Positions 22,782 through 33,304 of a DNA stretch of 64,000 nucleotides are shown in pieces. How positions within the stretch are numbered: position 1 is the first letter of the stretch; each line of letters opens with the position of its first letter. The position numbers and the translations under genes were made by a program. The notes below the pieces were generated by a model that was given only the letters and a program-made list of their open reading frames with translations, was not told the DNA's origin and made no database searches. The stretch is from Blasia pusilla (lineage: Eukaryota; Marchantiophyta; Marchantiopsida; Blasiales), in the NCBI GenBank assembly GCA_050084515.1, contig CM114271.1, positions 45,446,001 through 45,510,000 on the forward strand, written 5' to 3'.

Positions 22782-23480
22782 TCCTCGCCCTCTTCCCAAG
22801 TTTCTCCCCTCCTGTTTTCTCGTCGACCTCGTTCCTCTTCGTCTCAATTTAAACCGTGATTGGACTCAGCGTTCGACAGCAGCCAACCATAATCAAAAGC
22901 AGAGTCCGTCCCTCTGTGCGTCCGCTCCGAAACGCACCTCTAAATCCTCGACTCCAGAACTACGGAAGCCTCTTGGATCCCCTCTCTCTCTCTCTCTATA
23001 TATATATATATTTATCTCTCCCTCGGTCTCTCTCTCTCTCTCTCTATATCCCCGAGCAAATCTCGTCGCACACTCGGCAGCGGCCACGGGCGATCAAAGT
23101 ACTCACTAAGCGAGGCCGTGGAGGAGCCCTGGGGAGGATGGGGAGGAAGAGGAAGGAAGGGAGAGTCCGGGCGGAGAAGGGAAGGAGATGCGGGGTGGCA
23201 GAGGGGCCGGAGAGCTTTTTCTTCTGGCAGCTATGGCCGCGAAAGCGTGGGACCCATGGGCCGACGGACAGAGAAAGAGAGAGCGAGAAGGAAGGGGGGC
23301 CCCTTGCGAAGTCCAAAGGCCCGTCCCTACGCCGGGCCTACGGTCCTCCGTGGCCCCCCGGCTTTCAGTCTGGAGTGAGGACTAGGGCCTACGTCGACCT
23401 AAGGTCCCCCCTACCGTACATGTCGGCCTACGACCGATGATAGCAGCAGTAGTAGTACTAGAGTAGGAGGATGAGCCAAT
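22782..23480 (-). promoter_or_regulatory. GOGAT promoter and 5' leader with GA/TA microsatellites
   Basis: Immediately upstream of the GOGAT start. The start chosen is the ATG at 22781 (context GAGGAATGGC); no in-frame ATG was seen upstream in the adjoining open stretch. Two (CT)n runs (about 22983-22998 and 23029-23045; GA on the coding strand) flank a (TA)n run at about 22997-23012. A long purine-rich stretch follows at 23110-23300. GA repeats in plant promoters can bind BPC/GAGA factors; that role is inference here. Confidence 0.5.
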
Positions 23481-25059
23481 GGATTACTCCTCCTCACGTG
23501 CGATCATGTCCTTAAATGACCTCCTCGACACCAACGCCCGACATTTCACCTTTGCCGGACTTTCCATGGCGCTGCCCGTCGGCTTTGTCTCTTACCTTGC
23601 TTCTCTGTTCCTGCCCGTGTTCCTCCTTTTCATTCCCTCGCCTTCCAGGCGGCCACCTCAAACCGCCGATAGCCCGTGCGCTCCCGGTGTGGGGAAAAGG
23701 TTTTCCCGACCATCGTGGCATTGTTTTCGAGACTCGAGTTTTCCCGACAAATCTTTTATGCCACCACGACATTTTATTTTTTAAAATCAAGTACCTCTCA
23801 TTTGGAAACGAAAGCTTCCTTTGTTTCTTATCTGGTGAGATGATCCAATTCAAGGTTATTTCATGACCATGACTATGGCGTTTACATCTTAATTTTTTGG
23901 CATTAGAAAAGCTTTATCTCTAAAACATTGATGTTATTGAAGAAAATAATCTCTAAAGTGTGTATATTCCAGGAGCATGACTTTTTTTCCCGTATAACCA
24001 ATTAATAAAATCTTCTTTGCACACATGCTTGAGACTTTCCCAATTTAGATTTTTTTTATGAGGTTTCTTATCCTTACATATAAACATAAAGACAATCTCT
24101 TAAAAAAAGGCTCCGAGAATTTAAGATCCATCCCAAGACGGATGATAGAGAAGACTAGATAGAGATCCCCACCGGAGGTTGTGATCTTTCCTTCTAGTGG
24201 TACCTCCCTCAATTTACGAAAACATGATCCCGTAAAAAATGTTGGAAAAAATGATTGACGACCTCAATTGCATGTTGATAATTTAGAACTCTTACATCCC
24301 ATATGATTAGCATGGCATTCTAGACTAGGCCCGTCGCATAACTTTTGACCAAGAATCTATAAATTTTCATTAGAAAAACTATGATTATAAACCATATTCA
24401 TGGGACCATTATGGCTTCTTCTCCGAGTAAAGATAAGATTTTGTAAATATTTACTTACAAGTGAAACTTTTATCATAGTTTATGCTTTATAGTAACATTG
24501 GAATCTGAAAAATTATAGATATTTTACCTACTAATAAAACAACCATCCTAGTCCTAGATGATCATAAAGCCAAAACTATACCTCTCTCACAATGTACATT
24601 TACTATAAATATATCTTTCACGTTTCTCTTAGGTCATCAATACTATTTTTGGAAATAATTGTAGAATGCCTTATGAAATTTATCATAGTACATAACATCC
24701 AAAACATCTCCTTAATTTTTTAATTTTATCATTCATAGTCATCTCTATTATAACATAAGTTGTTCATATTAATCCAAATAATATGTCCCTAATCACAAGA
24801 GTCTTTCAAATACCTCAACCAAGATGACATAACTTCATCCCTAGAATCATTAATGTAGTAATTTCTACAAAGTACTACCTAAATATGCATAAAAGAAGAT
24901 GATATCACATCTTAGTTAGCCAACACAATGGAACTCCACTGTCTAAGACATGAGCTTGAGTGTTAGAGTCCATATTTCCTCATGGTGAAGGATAGATGTG
25001 GCTTGATATTACAATATAGATTCGAGGGTAGAGTTGGACGTGTGAGCATTTTTACTTTG
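23481..25059. other. Transition from gene island to AT-rich intergenic DNA, no gene recognised
   Basis: GC content falls sharply near 23.8 kb. Frames at 23479-23866 are overlapping, on both strands, and have no domain. From 23.9 to 25.0 kb only AT-rich sequence with dense stops is seen. Confidence 0.65.
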
Positions 25060-25650
25060 ATTTTACATGAGAAATCGTTGTGTGGTCTTGTACATGGATG
25101 AATCTATTTTTTTTATGTGTGGATCTACCTGTGTGTTGGAAAGATTAGTGATGTTTGGTGTGTAGTTATATGATAAAAAATATGGATTGTGTAATGATGT
25201 GTTTACACACAACAATGAAAGGACCATTTAGGAAAAGGGAATACCTGATTTGAAAGTCTCCTACAATGGAAATTTTCCATTGGTGGATTTGTTATAATTA
25301 CAAAGGAATCTGCACTATCTTCTTTATACATCTATCGCCTTCAATACAAATTATAAAATTATTTTTGGCTAGGTGGTTTGATGACATTATTTTTTATATA
25401 CCAAGGAAGAGTGAAGTTTTGAATGAAGCGGCCACAACTATGTTTTAGCCTTAGATACTTCGTTCATCCCATTTCCAATTTCCATTGATCTTGAAGAAAG
25501 TTGTTGTGCGCATACACATCGCTACACAATACATATCGTTGGTCACATCCAGACCACACAACACTGATCTTCCCCAACATACGGGTAGATCCACACAAGT
25601 ACAAAAAATCAACTCGCACATATACATTGAGATCACACAACCGCCCCCCT
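25060..25650. repeat. Inverted repeat: gypsy 3'-end sequence facing an inverted copy
   Basis: The + strand at about 25060-25216 (TGTGTGGATCTACCTGT ... ATGTGTTTACACACAACA) matches the minus strand at about 25650-25502 (TGTGTGGATCTACCCGT ... ATGTGTATGCGCACAACA), with many substitutions. The arms are about 150 bp with a spacer near 285 bp. Both probably derive from the 3' end or LTR of the gypsy element next door. A short related piece occurs at about 43668-43690. Confidence 0.6.
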
Positions 25651-25715
25651 AACAGACAGTTGGATCCCCCTAACTCTAGATAGCAAATATCACATCTCTC
25701 TAACATGATCTACTA

Positions 25716-25878
25716 CCGTATTTACATCTCAGACATATCCATTGTCGCGTGGGAACTACATCAAGAGGGGGGGGGGGGTCAGACATGACATATGCCACCC
25801 TCGAGAACAACCATCACATACCAACATGGTGGTTGCACCCCTCGCGGATCCATACAACATGCACCTCAAGCCTGCAGG
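25716..25878 (-). pseudogene. PHD-finger remnant at the C terminus of the gypsy polyprotein
   Basis: One minus-strand frame reads without a stop through TTMLVCDGCSRGWHMSCL, then a proline run encoded by the C-tract, then VPTRQWICLRCK. The spacing CDGC, WHMSC, WICLRC is that of a Cys4-His-Cys3 PHD finger. The first Cys pair survives only as one Cys (RCMLYG), which suggests a Cys-to-Tyr change. It follows the integrase C-terminal region (YRPRIRRFQRGDYVYLQ and onward) after a frameshift. PHD fingers read histone-tail modification, so in a retroelement it could have guided insertion; that is inference. Confidence 0.7.
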
Positions 25879-26079
25879 TACCACTGAAGCTAGGATCCAC
25901 TGTCCCATCCACGTTCAGAAGGTCACAAGGCGCATATTTGTGCATATGACCCTTCCAAAACATATCATCTCGTCCCTCCAACATGAGGACTCCGGTCGGT
26001 AATACATCGCTCACACGTAGGATCGTGTGCCCGGCAGTGGCATCTAGCGTCGTGGGTACCGCCTGTTGTAAATACACTT

Positions 26080-26900
26080 AATCTCCACGTTGAAACCTCC
26101 TAATCCTTGGACGATAAACTCCTCCACGAATGGTTGCGTATCTCAATGTATCCCTATGCTGAGCAATAGCTAAGTTTTCAAGGGCCATAGGCATAACTCT
26201 ACGAAAAATCTCCGCCCTCTGAGAACATGCTTGTACCCACACATCTAGATCATCAACCTGTGCCATGTCACGTCAAATAGCTGCAAGTAAATATGGCTGT
26301 CTCCCAAAGAGCAAAAATTATGGTGAAAATAATGCCAAGGATGTTTTCCGACTGAAGTGATAACCCATAGCCAACCATGGCGACTGTAGGTCCCACTCCC
26401 TCAACTGTCCCTGTTGCAAGCCATACTTGCGCAATCCTCTCTTCACTCACTGTACTACTCTCTCCACCAACCCATCCGCCTCAGGATGATCTTTGGACAT
26501 GGTGCGGTGATCTATCAACGCCTGATCACATAAGGCCTAAAACTCTTCCCTGAACTTGGTACACTTGTCGGTCAACACCTCTGCCCAGTGCACCAAAGTG
26601 ACTAAGCACACGATCTAGAAACGCATACGTTGTTCCCTTGCTCGCCTTGTCTGGTAGTGCCACCAACTCTATCCACTTGGAGAAATGCTCCACCATGACC
26701 AACACGTATCTATGATGATGCCTCGTCAATGGCAAAGGTCCCGCAAAGTCTAAACTCCGCTTTTAATCTAAACCCATAATCAAAAAAGGATGTAATTGCG
26801 GAGTGGGAGCATTGAAGGATACTCATACTCGGTGACATACCATACATGTGGCCACAAATTGATGTACCTCAATATGCATGCCGCGCCACCAATACTGAAC
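26080..26900 (-). pseudogene. Gypsy integrase core and C-terminal region, decayed
   Basis: The frame 26735-26526 contains YVLVMVEHFSKWIELVALPD, the start of the retroviral-type integrase core (rve). A shifted frame downstream gives KDHPEADGLVERVVQ, the region with the catalytic Glu, then WLAMGYHFSR and LLFGRQP, all typical of plant gypsy integrases. Several in-frame stops are present. Further on, YRPRIRRFQRGDYVYLQ begins the post-integrase segment leading to the PHD finger. Confidence 0.85.
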
Positions 26901-27014
26901 ATGGAGTAAGCTGTAAGTACGCTTTACCCCAAAATGCCCCAACTCCTCATGGGCATGTCGCACTACACGTGCTCGCTGGGAAGGATGAGGTACCACTTGT
27001 ATCCTACCATCTCC

Positions 27015-27700
27015 TCATACCCGAAAAATATGAGTCCCCTTCTTCTTAAACCTCATGGCTCTTTGTAGGATCTGATCCCGCTCCCTAGCACTTACTCTGC
27101 TTGCTATGACACCAGTTCGCAAGAACTCCACAACCTCCACGTCGTCATGGATATCACGACCACATGTCGCCTCCTCACTCACCTCCAGATCCAAAGACTC
27201 ATCATCCGACACCACCACTGGAGTCACCATCCGCGGCTGACCTGCCATAGTCAACCAACAAAGATAGGCGGATGCATGCCAACCGGGCACCATCTCCTCA
27301 TCACTCTCTCCGTTCCATCGAGTTCCTATGTCGTCTCTCTGACTCGGACATGGGTTACCACTCAACCCATCCGCATCTTGATTCAGCCAACCTGACTTGT
27401 GAACCACCTCGAACTCATACTCATGTAGTAATAGAGCCCACATGGCAAGCTTTCCCTTAAGCTTGTCAGACTTCATCAACCACCTCAACGAGTGATGATC
27501 AGTGATAAGTGTGAAAGGGTTGCCAAATAGATAACACGTGAAGTGTGCCACGGCCCACACTGCAACTAAGCACTCTCCCTCGTAGGAGTTGTACTTTGCC
27601 TCTGCAATTTTGTTTGATGAGCTTGCGTAAGCCACAACGAACTCCCTCTCCTCATCATCCCTCTGAGTAAGCACTGCTCTTAGATCCAACATGCTCCAAT
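27015..27700 (-). pseudogene. Gypsy RNase H domain, mostly open
   Basis: A 225-residue open stretch contains FVVAYASSSNKIAEAKYNSY, EGECLVAVWAVAHFTCYLFG, FTLITDHHSLRWLM and LLHEYEFEVVHKSG, the landmarks of the gypsy RNase H (RT_RNaseH_2 type). It then runs into a linker before the integrase. It is separated from the reverse transcriptase by stops in the connecting region. Confidence 0.88.
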
Positions 27701-28089
27701 ACGTATGTAGTTGGAATGGGTGAGGACATCAACCTGTCCTTGAGCTCCTAAAATGCTCGCTCCTGATCATCTCCCCACAACCAAACCTCATCAAGTCTTG
27801 TCAGCAAGGTCAAAGACTTCGCGATCACACTAAAACCCTTGACATACCGTCAATAAAAGTTTGCCTGTCCCAAAAACGCTCAGACTCGACTCACATCTGT
27901 AGGGCATGGAATCTACGCAATAGCCTCCACATTTGTGTACTGAACACCTAACCCACTTGGGTATATGGTGTGTCCCAAGTACTCAATCTGCTCCTGAAAG
28001 AATCTGCACTTGCGTGGATGTAACTTCAGTCCATGTAACTGCAATCGCCAAAACACCTACTCCAGGTGTCACTCATGCTCCTCAACTGT

Positions 28090-28840
28090 GGAACTGAAGA
28101 TAAGAATATTATCTATGTAACACCGTACAAAATCCAAGTCAGCCATAATCCTATCCATCAGTCTCTAAAACTTCAGAGGCGCGTTCTTCAACCCAAATGG
28201 TAAGAATCGCCACTGATATAGACCATCTCTCCCGAATCGATATATCCCCCAGAATGTTGTCTTCTCTCTGTCCTCCAACCTGATAGGAATATGATGATAG
28301 CCAACACGGAGATCTAAAGTACTGAAGATCTTTGAATGCCCTACCGCATCAAAGATCTCCTTGAGAGTAGGCATGGCAAACCAATCTGACCTCGTCTGTC
28401 GGTTCATAGGACGGTAATCTCCACATATCCGCCTATCCATCCAATTGCCGTACATATCCTTCTTCGCCTCATGACTATGGCAGATACATACTCCCCATGC
28501 GATAACTCCACAAGTCGTGCCTCCAACAAGTCCTGACTCTTGCTCTGAATCAAGGCTCGCTCCATATCAGAATACCTATAGGGTCGACGAAAGATCGGCC
28601 TATCACGAGCCAACTCAATCCGTATCTTGGGACCCTTTAGTGTACCCAAGTCTCTCATAGTAAAGGCAAAACAACTGACATGCCCTCTCAAAAATCTATG
28701 AACCCGCCGTCGCTCTCCTTCTATCAACTTGAAACGTATCACAGGCTCCCAAGTCTCCATCGTGACCTCACTCGGAGAGGAAGCAACCTCCGGCTTTGGT
28801 TGCTTTGTAGCAACCCTAGCCATCTCCGCAACAACCACTC
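28090..28840 (-). pseudogene. Gypsy reverse transcriptase, decayed, catalytic YIDD changed to YIDN
   Basis: Motifs in order on the minus strand: FAFTMRDLGTLKG and FRRPYRYSDMERALI (entry), CGDYRPMNRQTRSDWFAMPT, FSTLDLRVGYHHIPI (motif A with the catalytic Asp), LYQWRFLPFGLKNAP (motif B), and DFVRCYIDNILIF (motif C) near 28095-28133, where the second catalytic Asp has become Asn. A frameshift near 28.43 kb and stops downstream break it. The assignment to Ty3/gypsy is firm. Confidence 0.92.
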
Positions 28841-29429
28841 CACTCTAACCTCCTACACCATGCTCTATATCCAAAAAATGAACATATGCTGCTCTGGCCA
28901 CCTTCACACTCTCAACTTGGACGACGTCCCAGGAAGTCTATGGGTGCCTATCTCTTCTCGTCCCGCCCCCAGCCAATGTCTGTACAGACCCTGTAGGCAA
29001 TGCTCCAACTCGTGGAAGTGACGGCATGGATGACACTCGAATCCGTCTCTGCTCAACCATACCTAGGCTGACTATCCATGTAAGACAGTTGAAGTCCATC
29101 GTCTGCCCCAACACCTATCTCCGTGATGCCTCAGCCATACCTGGCACTGTCGTAGCACCCGTAGCAAAACCCATGGTGCGCTCGCGCTCATCTACTGTAG
29201 GCTCCTTCAATGCTCGGGTCACCTCATCCCAAATCTTGCCTGGCCCTCCCTAACGAAAGGCATGGGATGCTGGGAAGCTCACCAACGTAGGTAAGGCTGT
29301 CCTCAACTCCCCCACCCTATTGGCCATCACCAACTGTGGTCTATCATCCAGCGTCATCACCTAAGATCGAAGCCTTGAGCCCAAAATAGCATCCACTGTG
29401 AGATGTGGTGTTTTTTGGACTCCATCCTA

Positions 29430-29974
29430 TGCTCGACTCAACACCTCTGATTGTATCAGGTTTGTCCAACTCTCGCTGCACCTAACAACACAGTAGGTCC
29501 AAACTTGGACCTCACCTGATGCACACTCGTCATCACACGTGCATGAGTGTCTCCCAACAATGACACGTTCTCCAAAATGTATGACGGAGAATATGTCTGA
29601 CTCTCCTGCAAGTGTCACATTACTTGCAACATCTCCCAAAACATCCCTGACCTCGGATCCTGCAATCCAAACCCTCAACCAACTAATGAATGACCCTGAC
29701 ATGGCCATGCAACAATCACCAAATGAATGGTGCCAACTCTATCCAGATCCTGCGCCCCCATCAAAGAGATGTCGACGGGTAGTGTATGTTGATACCCCCG
29801 TACTGCAGATACCGGCAACAACTTAGGATACCTCTGGACCAATCTCGCCACGTGACGTAATGATACTCGCCACGCGGTCTCATCTCTCTCCACATAAAGG
29901 TACTGATGCACCCATATGCACGCCTGCAATACCGCAGCTACTCCGGTGCTAATACCTCCGAAGAGATCTAACAC
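29430..29974 (-). pseudogene. C5 cytosine-specific DNA methyltransferase domain inside the gypsy polyprotein
   Basis: One minus-strand frame, interrupted only by TGA codons, shows the ordered motifs of C5 DNA methyltransferases. LDLFGGISTG (29974 onward) is motif I, the S-adenosylmethionine site. LVIVAWPCQGHS (near 29700) is motif IV with the catalytic Cys. GFGLQDPRSGMFWEML follows, then YILENVSLLGD (near 29590), motif VI with its Glu. GAARVG near 29475 could be part of motif VIII. These enzymes methylate cytosine C5 via a covalent Cys adduct. Its position between the N-terminal region and the reverse transcriptase shows it was part of the element. TGA codons make it inactive. Confidence 0.85.
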
Positions 29975-30473
29975 CCTCCTCTAGACACTGCCACACAACG
30001 GATGTGGTATCCCGTGGTGTCAACATCTCCACTCCAGGAGCCTGATCGCCACCTGACTCTCGCTGCTCTGGGATAAAGGCATGACTCCACGTCTGCCTCA
30101 CAAGGTCGTCGGCACTCCTGTGTAGCTCTCGAGTCATACCCCACAATGGTGAAGAGGTCTCGCCAACATGGGAAGATACACCTGCCATGGCCTGTTTCTC
30201 CCTGGGACTATCCGCAACTGGGACATCCTCCGCATGTGCGTTCCCCTCCAACAACTCTTCTGGCCAGCTAACACTACATGCGCAAGCTGCCAATGTGATC
30301 ACAGACTCGTCTTGTGGTTGACCACCTCGTCTTGCAAATTGTACGGGTAACTGACTCATCCGCCCATCACCTAACCGCCACCCTGGCCGATAAGCAACGG
30401 TCTCCTCCCAGAAGTCAAGGATGAATCCTAGGGGATCGCTTTTATTATGGCCATCCATTCTTTGCGTGACCAA
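29949..30473 (-). pseudogene. N-terminal part of the gypsy polyprotein, function unknown
   Basis: A 174-residue open frame upstream of, and overlapping in another frame, the methyltransferase domain. It is hydrophilic (GRMSQLPVQFARRGGQPQ, SPLWGMTRELHRSADDLV) and shows no zinc knuckle or recognisable Gag motif. It ends where the AT-rich flank begins. It may be a linker or a Gag-like remnant. Confidence 0.45.
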
Positions 30474-30480
30474 AAGCCTA

Positions 30481-32458
30481 AGAGAATATTCATTTCTTTT
30501 AAAAAAAAATCATGATTACAAAGACTCCTAGTTTCTCCATACTAGTCTAACACTTTGATTCTCCCTAATTTTCTCTAAAATTTATACATGAATCTCCAAG
30601 GTGCAAAACCAAATTTTCTCAAGAATTTGATCAAAAGTTTTGGATTCTTCACTATTATAAATGCAACAACATCATCATCCATCTCCATACTAGCCGCCCA
30701 TCTAAATAAAGATCAATTCTGATGGAATAATCACGAATAAATAACTATCTAATTAGTGAGTCACTTTTCCTTCCAGTTTTTTTTTAAATAAGTTAAAAAA
30801 ATTTATTCATGCTCTATGCATACAATAATTAGAGAATCTATTGTGATCCACCTTTACATATTGGGAAATATATTAAATATGGTCTTAAAAACATACCATT
30901 TTTAAGACCATGATGATTCAATGACAAGCGCTACATGTATATGCCTTATTATCTTAAAAAAATTGAAAGGGATAAATTCCATGTTCTCTAACCTATGAAA
31001 AAGGGTTAAGAACAAATAAAAGAGCATCCCAGAGCATTAAAAAGCGCAAGAAAATCCTTCAATCATCCAAAGTATCATGAAGGAAATTCACGCGTATGTT
31101 TAGAACGTGAGTTTTATTTCATTTGGAAAGGTACCAATATTTGAAAATGAAAGAAAGGGAATTTAATTTAAGATGATAGATTATTCTCAAATAAGAACAA
31201 AGAATTTAAAAGTAAAATTTGGTAAAAAGAGTAAAAATGGAGCAAGAAGATACTGTTATTTGAGACTAAAAAATCCAAAAAAATTAGTCAAATTCAAATT
31301 TGAGTCCACCCTAAAAAATGATCTCTCTTGGTAAATAAATATCATAAATAATAATTCCTATTACTTTAAGTTCTAGACATTTTTGGATCTTGTTGTCCAA
31401 ATCAAACCACGCGTTAAAGAAAACTACATGTTAATAACATATGTAGAAATATGGAGGTCTATATCATGAGTTAGAGAAAAAAATATAAGGACCTAAAGAT
31501 TGAAATAGTCAGAAATGGAAATAGCAAAAGATACTAATTTAAAATTAATATCTAATTTAAAATTTATGTTATGAATGGTGTACTCAAGATCAATGTGTAT
31601 GTAATGCAGAAAAGAATAGTGGGTGGTGAGTCTACATCTACAGTATTAAGGGAGGATGACTTTACAAACACCTCTTTGATTGACATATTGCAGCACGGAC
31701 TATGGGAGAACAAGAAAATATTTTGGTAGTACAAGAAATAAGTTTTTTCTTTTGAAATTTTGGGGAAAAAGATTAGTGGTCCCATGCATAAAATGGTTTG
31801 CATACCCGTAAATTTTATGATGTACAATGGAAAGTAGTGGGACAATTTAGGAGAAAAGAAAGTTGTATTAGAAAGCTCGAGGAAATGGTAGTCACATTGT
31901 AGTTGAAAATAAAACACTCTATAAATGCCATGTTTGCTCCTTTTCAACTCAAAATGAATTCATGCTTGATTTTTTCAAGGTTTTCTCACATATTTTTGCC
32001 ATCTAAATGTGAAACTTTTGGAATTTCACATTTCTTGAATTTTAAAAAAAATTCTTAATATTATGATTTTTGTGCATGATACGAGGTATTAAGTCATAAT
32101 TCATAAAATTCTTTAAAAAATAGGTTAAGGAGGATTTTTTAACACTCTATGAATATCACATGTCTTCTTCTTTTTTTGATTAAAAATTGAGTAATAAAAT
32201 TTTTTCATTAAGATTTAAAAAATCAGTAATATAATATTTTTTATTAAAATATATAACAGTATCTCTACTAGCACTGATGCGTGTAAGATACTTAAAAATA
32301 GTAAATTTGGAAGAGAGATAAAGTTGAGTTTTCGATATGAGGGAAGAAATGAAATGAAAAAATTTTCAACAAAGATTTCATAAGGATTATTTTTTTCAAG
32401 TGTTAATTTTCAACATGAAAGGGGATGAAAGATAACTAATATTGAATATGGAAATTAA
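30481..32458. other. AT-rich intergenic DNA, no gene recognised
   Basis: Strongly AT-rich with poly-A and poly-T runs. The only longer frame (31564-31947, -) is low complexity and overlaps a Helitron-like repeat terminus at 31637. Nothing else is seen. Confidence 0.7.
31637..31722 (+). repeat. Helitron-like dispersed repeat, diverged 5' segment
   Basis: Starts TCTACAGTATTAAGGGAGGA and continues with TTTACAAACACCTCTTTGAT, then a block ending AACAAGAAAATATTTTGG. It matches the order of blocks in the copies at 44171 and 59004 but is more diverged. Confidence 0.4.
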
Positions 32459-32646
32459 TATATCCACTTTATTATAAAATAAACCTCAAAAGAGGACAAA
32501 GAAAGGTAATAATATCTCAAAAGAGGAGTCAAAAAATGCATAAAAGAATGCAAAAAGAAAATGGCAACAAGCCAACGCAAACACCCGCTCAACGAGCTAC
32601 ACGATTGATAGCTTGAAACAAATCTGACAAGAACACGAGTGGTTGG

Positions 32647-33253
32647 TCAGACGTGAATGGACGAGGCGGCGACCCCCACCACCTCCGCACGACGTATCAA
32701 TGCCAAGGCTTGTGCACGTTGTAAGGCCACTGAGATGCATTGCCGAAAATAAGTAGTAACTACCGAGAGAGAAGGACTACGAGAAGGGGCAAGGTGATGA
32801 TTCTCAAGGGAGTGGTGAGCACATGTTTTCAGGAAAGTATCAAAAGACACATGTAAATGACCGAATACTTCCACTGCAAAAGGAATAAATCCATCAGTCG
32901 CATGAGATAGAAAATGGGAGACGAATTTCCGCCATATGTGCACACACCTTATATAGAGAGACAAAGCCACTTGCTGAATCTGTTGGGATAAAGCAATCGC
33001 GAAGATGCTCAAAAACCATCCTTGATAGCCCACTTGCTGATAAGCGAGGAGTATGCAGAAAAGCCCTCGTGAAAACCTCCAAGTCAAGCTCCAAGTCAAG
33101 GTCCGTTGTATAGTCTTCCACAAAAGATGGAGCATCGCCACTTGAAGGAGGATGAAGAGCTTCTAAGAGAGCCAATGTTTCCGCACTTGGAACCGCCGGA
33201 GAAAGAGGACCCAATGCTCGAGCTGCACGTGAAAGCTCACCAACCTGCCCCAA
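32647..33253 (-). pseudogene. Non-LTR ORF, pre-RT segment fused by deletion to the C terminus (copy 1)
   Basis: From SAETLALLEALHPPSSGDAP through VFTRAFLHTPRLSASGLSRM to CAHMAEIRLPFSIS it parallels copy 2 at 46412-46760. It then jumps, after TTTTCTATCTCA, to DGFIPFAVEVFGHLHVSFDT and SVALQRAQALALIRRAEVV, which parallels copy 2 at 48630-48870. The RT catalytic core lies in the deleted part. Confidence 0.8.
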
Positions 33254-33304
33254 AAGTAGACTTCGTCGAAGGCATTGTTGTATTGAAGGCCTCCCATGAT
33301 TGGC

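Larger units (their letters stand above)
25600..30480 (-). mobile_element. Decayed Ty3/gypsy element with DNA methyltransferase and PHD finger domains
   Basis: Read on the minus strand, the domain order is: N-terminal region of unknown role (30473-29950), C5 cytosine methyltransferase (29974-29430), reverse transcriptase (28840-28090), RNase H (27700-27015), integrase (26900-26080), PHD finger (25878-25716). RT before integrase is the Ty3/gypsy order. Many in-frame TGA/TAA/TAG codons and some frameshifts interrupt it, so it is a relic. Methyltransferase domains in gypsy-type elements have been reported from charophyte algae, so the architecture has a precedent. No convincing 5' LTR or primer binding site was found above 30.48 kb, where the sequence changes abruptly to AT-rich DNA. 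Confidence 0.85.

Noticed and set aside
22856-23440. 194-codon plus-strand ORF in the GOGAT promoter
   Set aside because: Driven by CT/TA microsatellites (Leu-Ser and Tyr-Ile repeats); not gene-like.
25761-25778. G-run read as a gypsy polypurine tract next to a 259-bp LTR with TG...CA ends (25502-25760)
   Set aside because: On the minus strand the run is inside an open PHD-finger frame and codes for prolines; the 25502-25760 ends therefore do not delimit an LTR.
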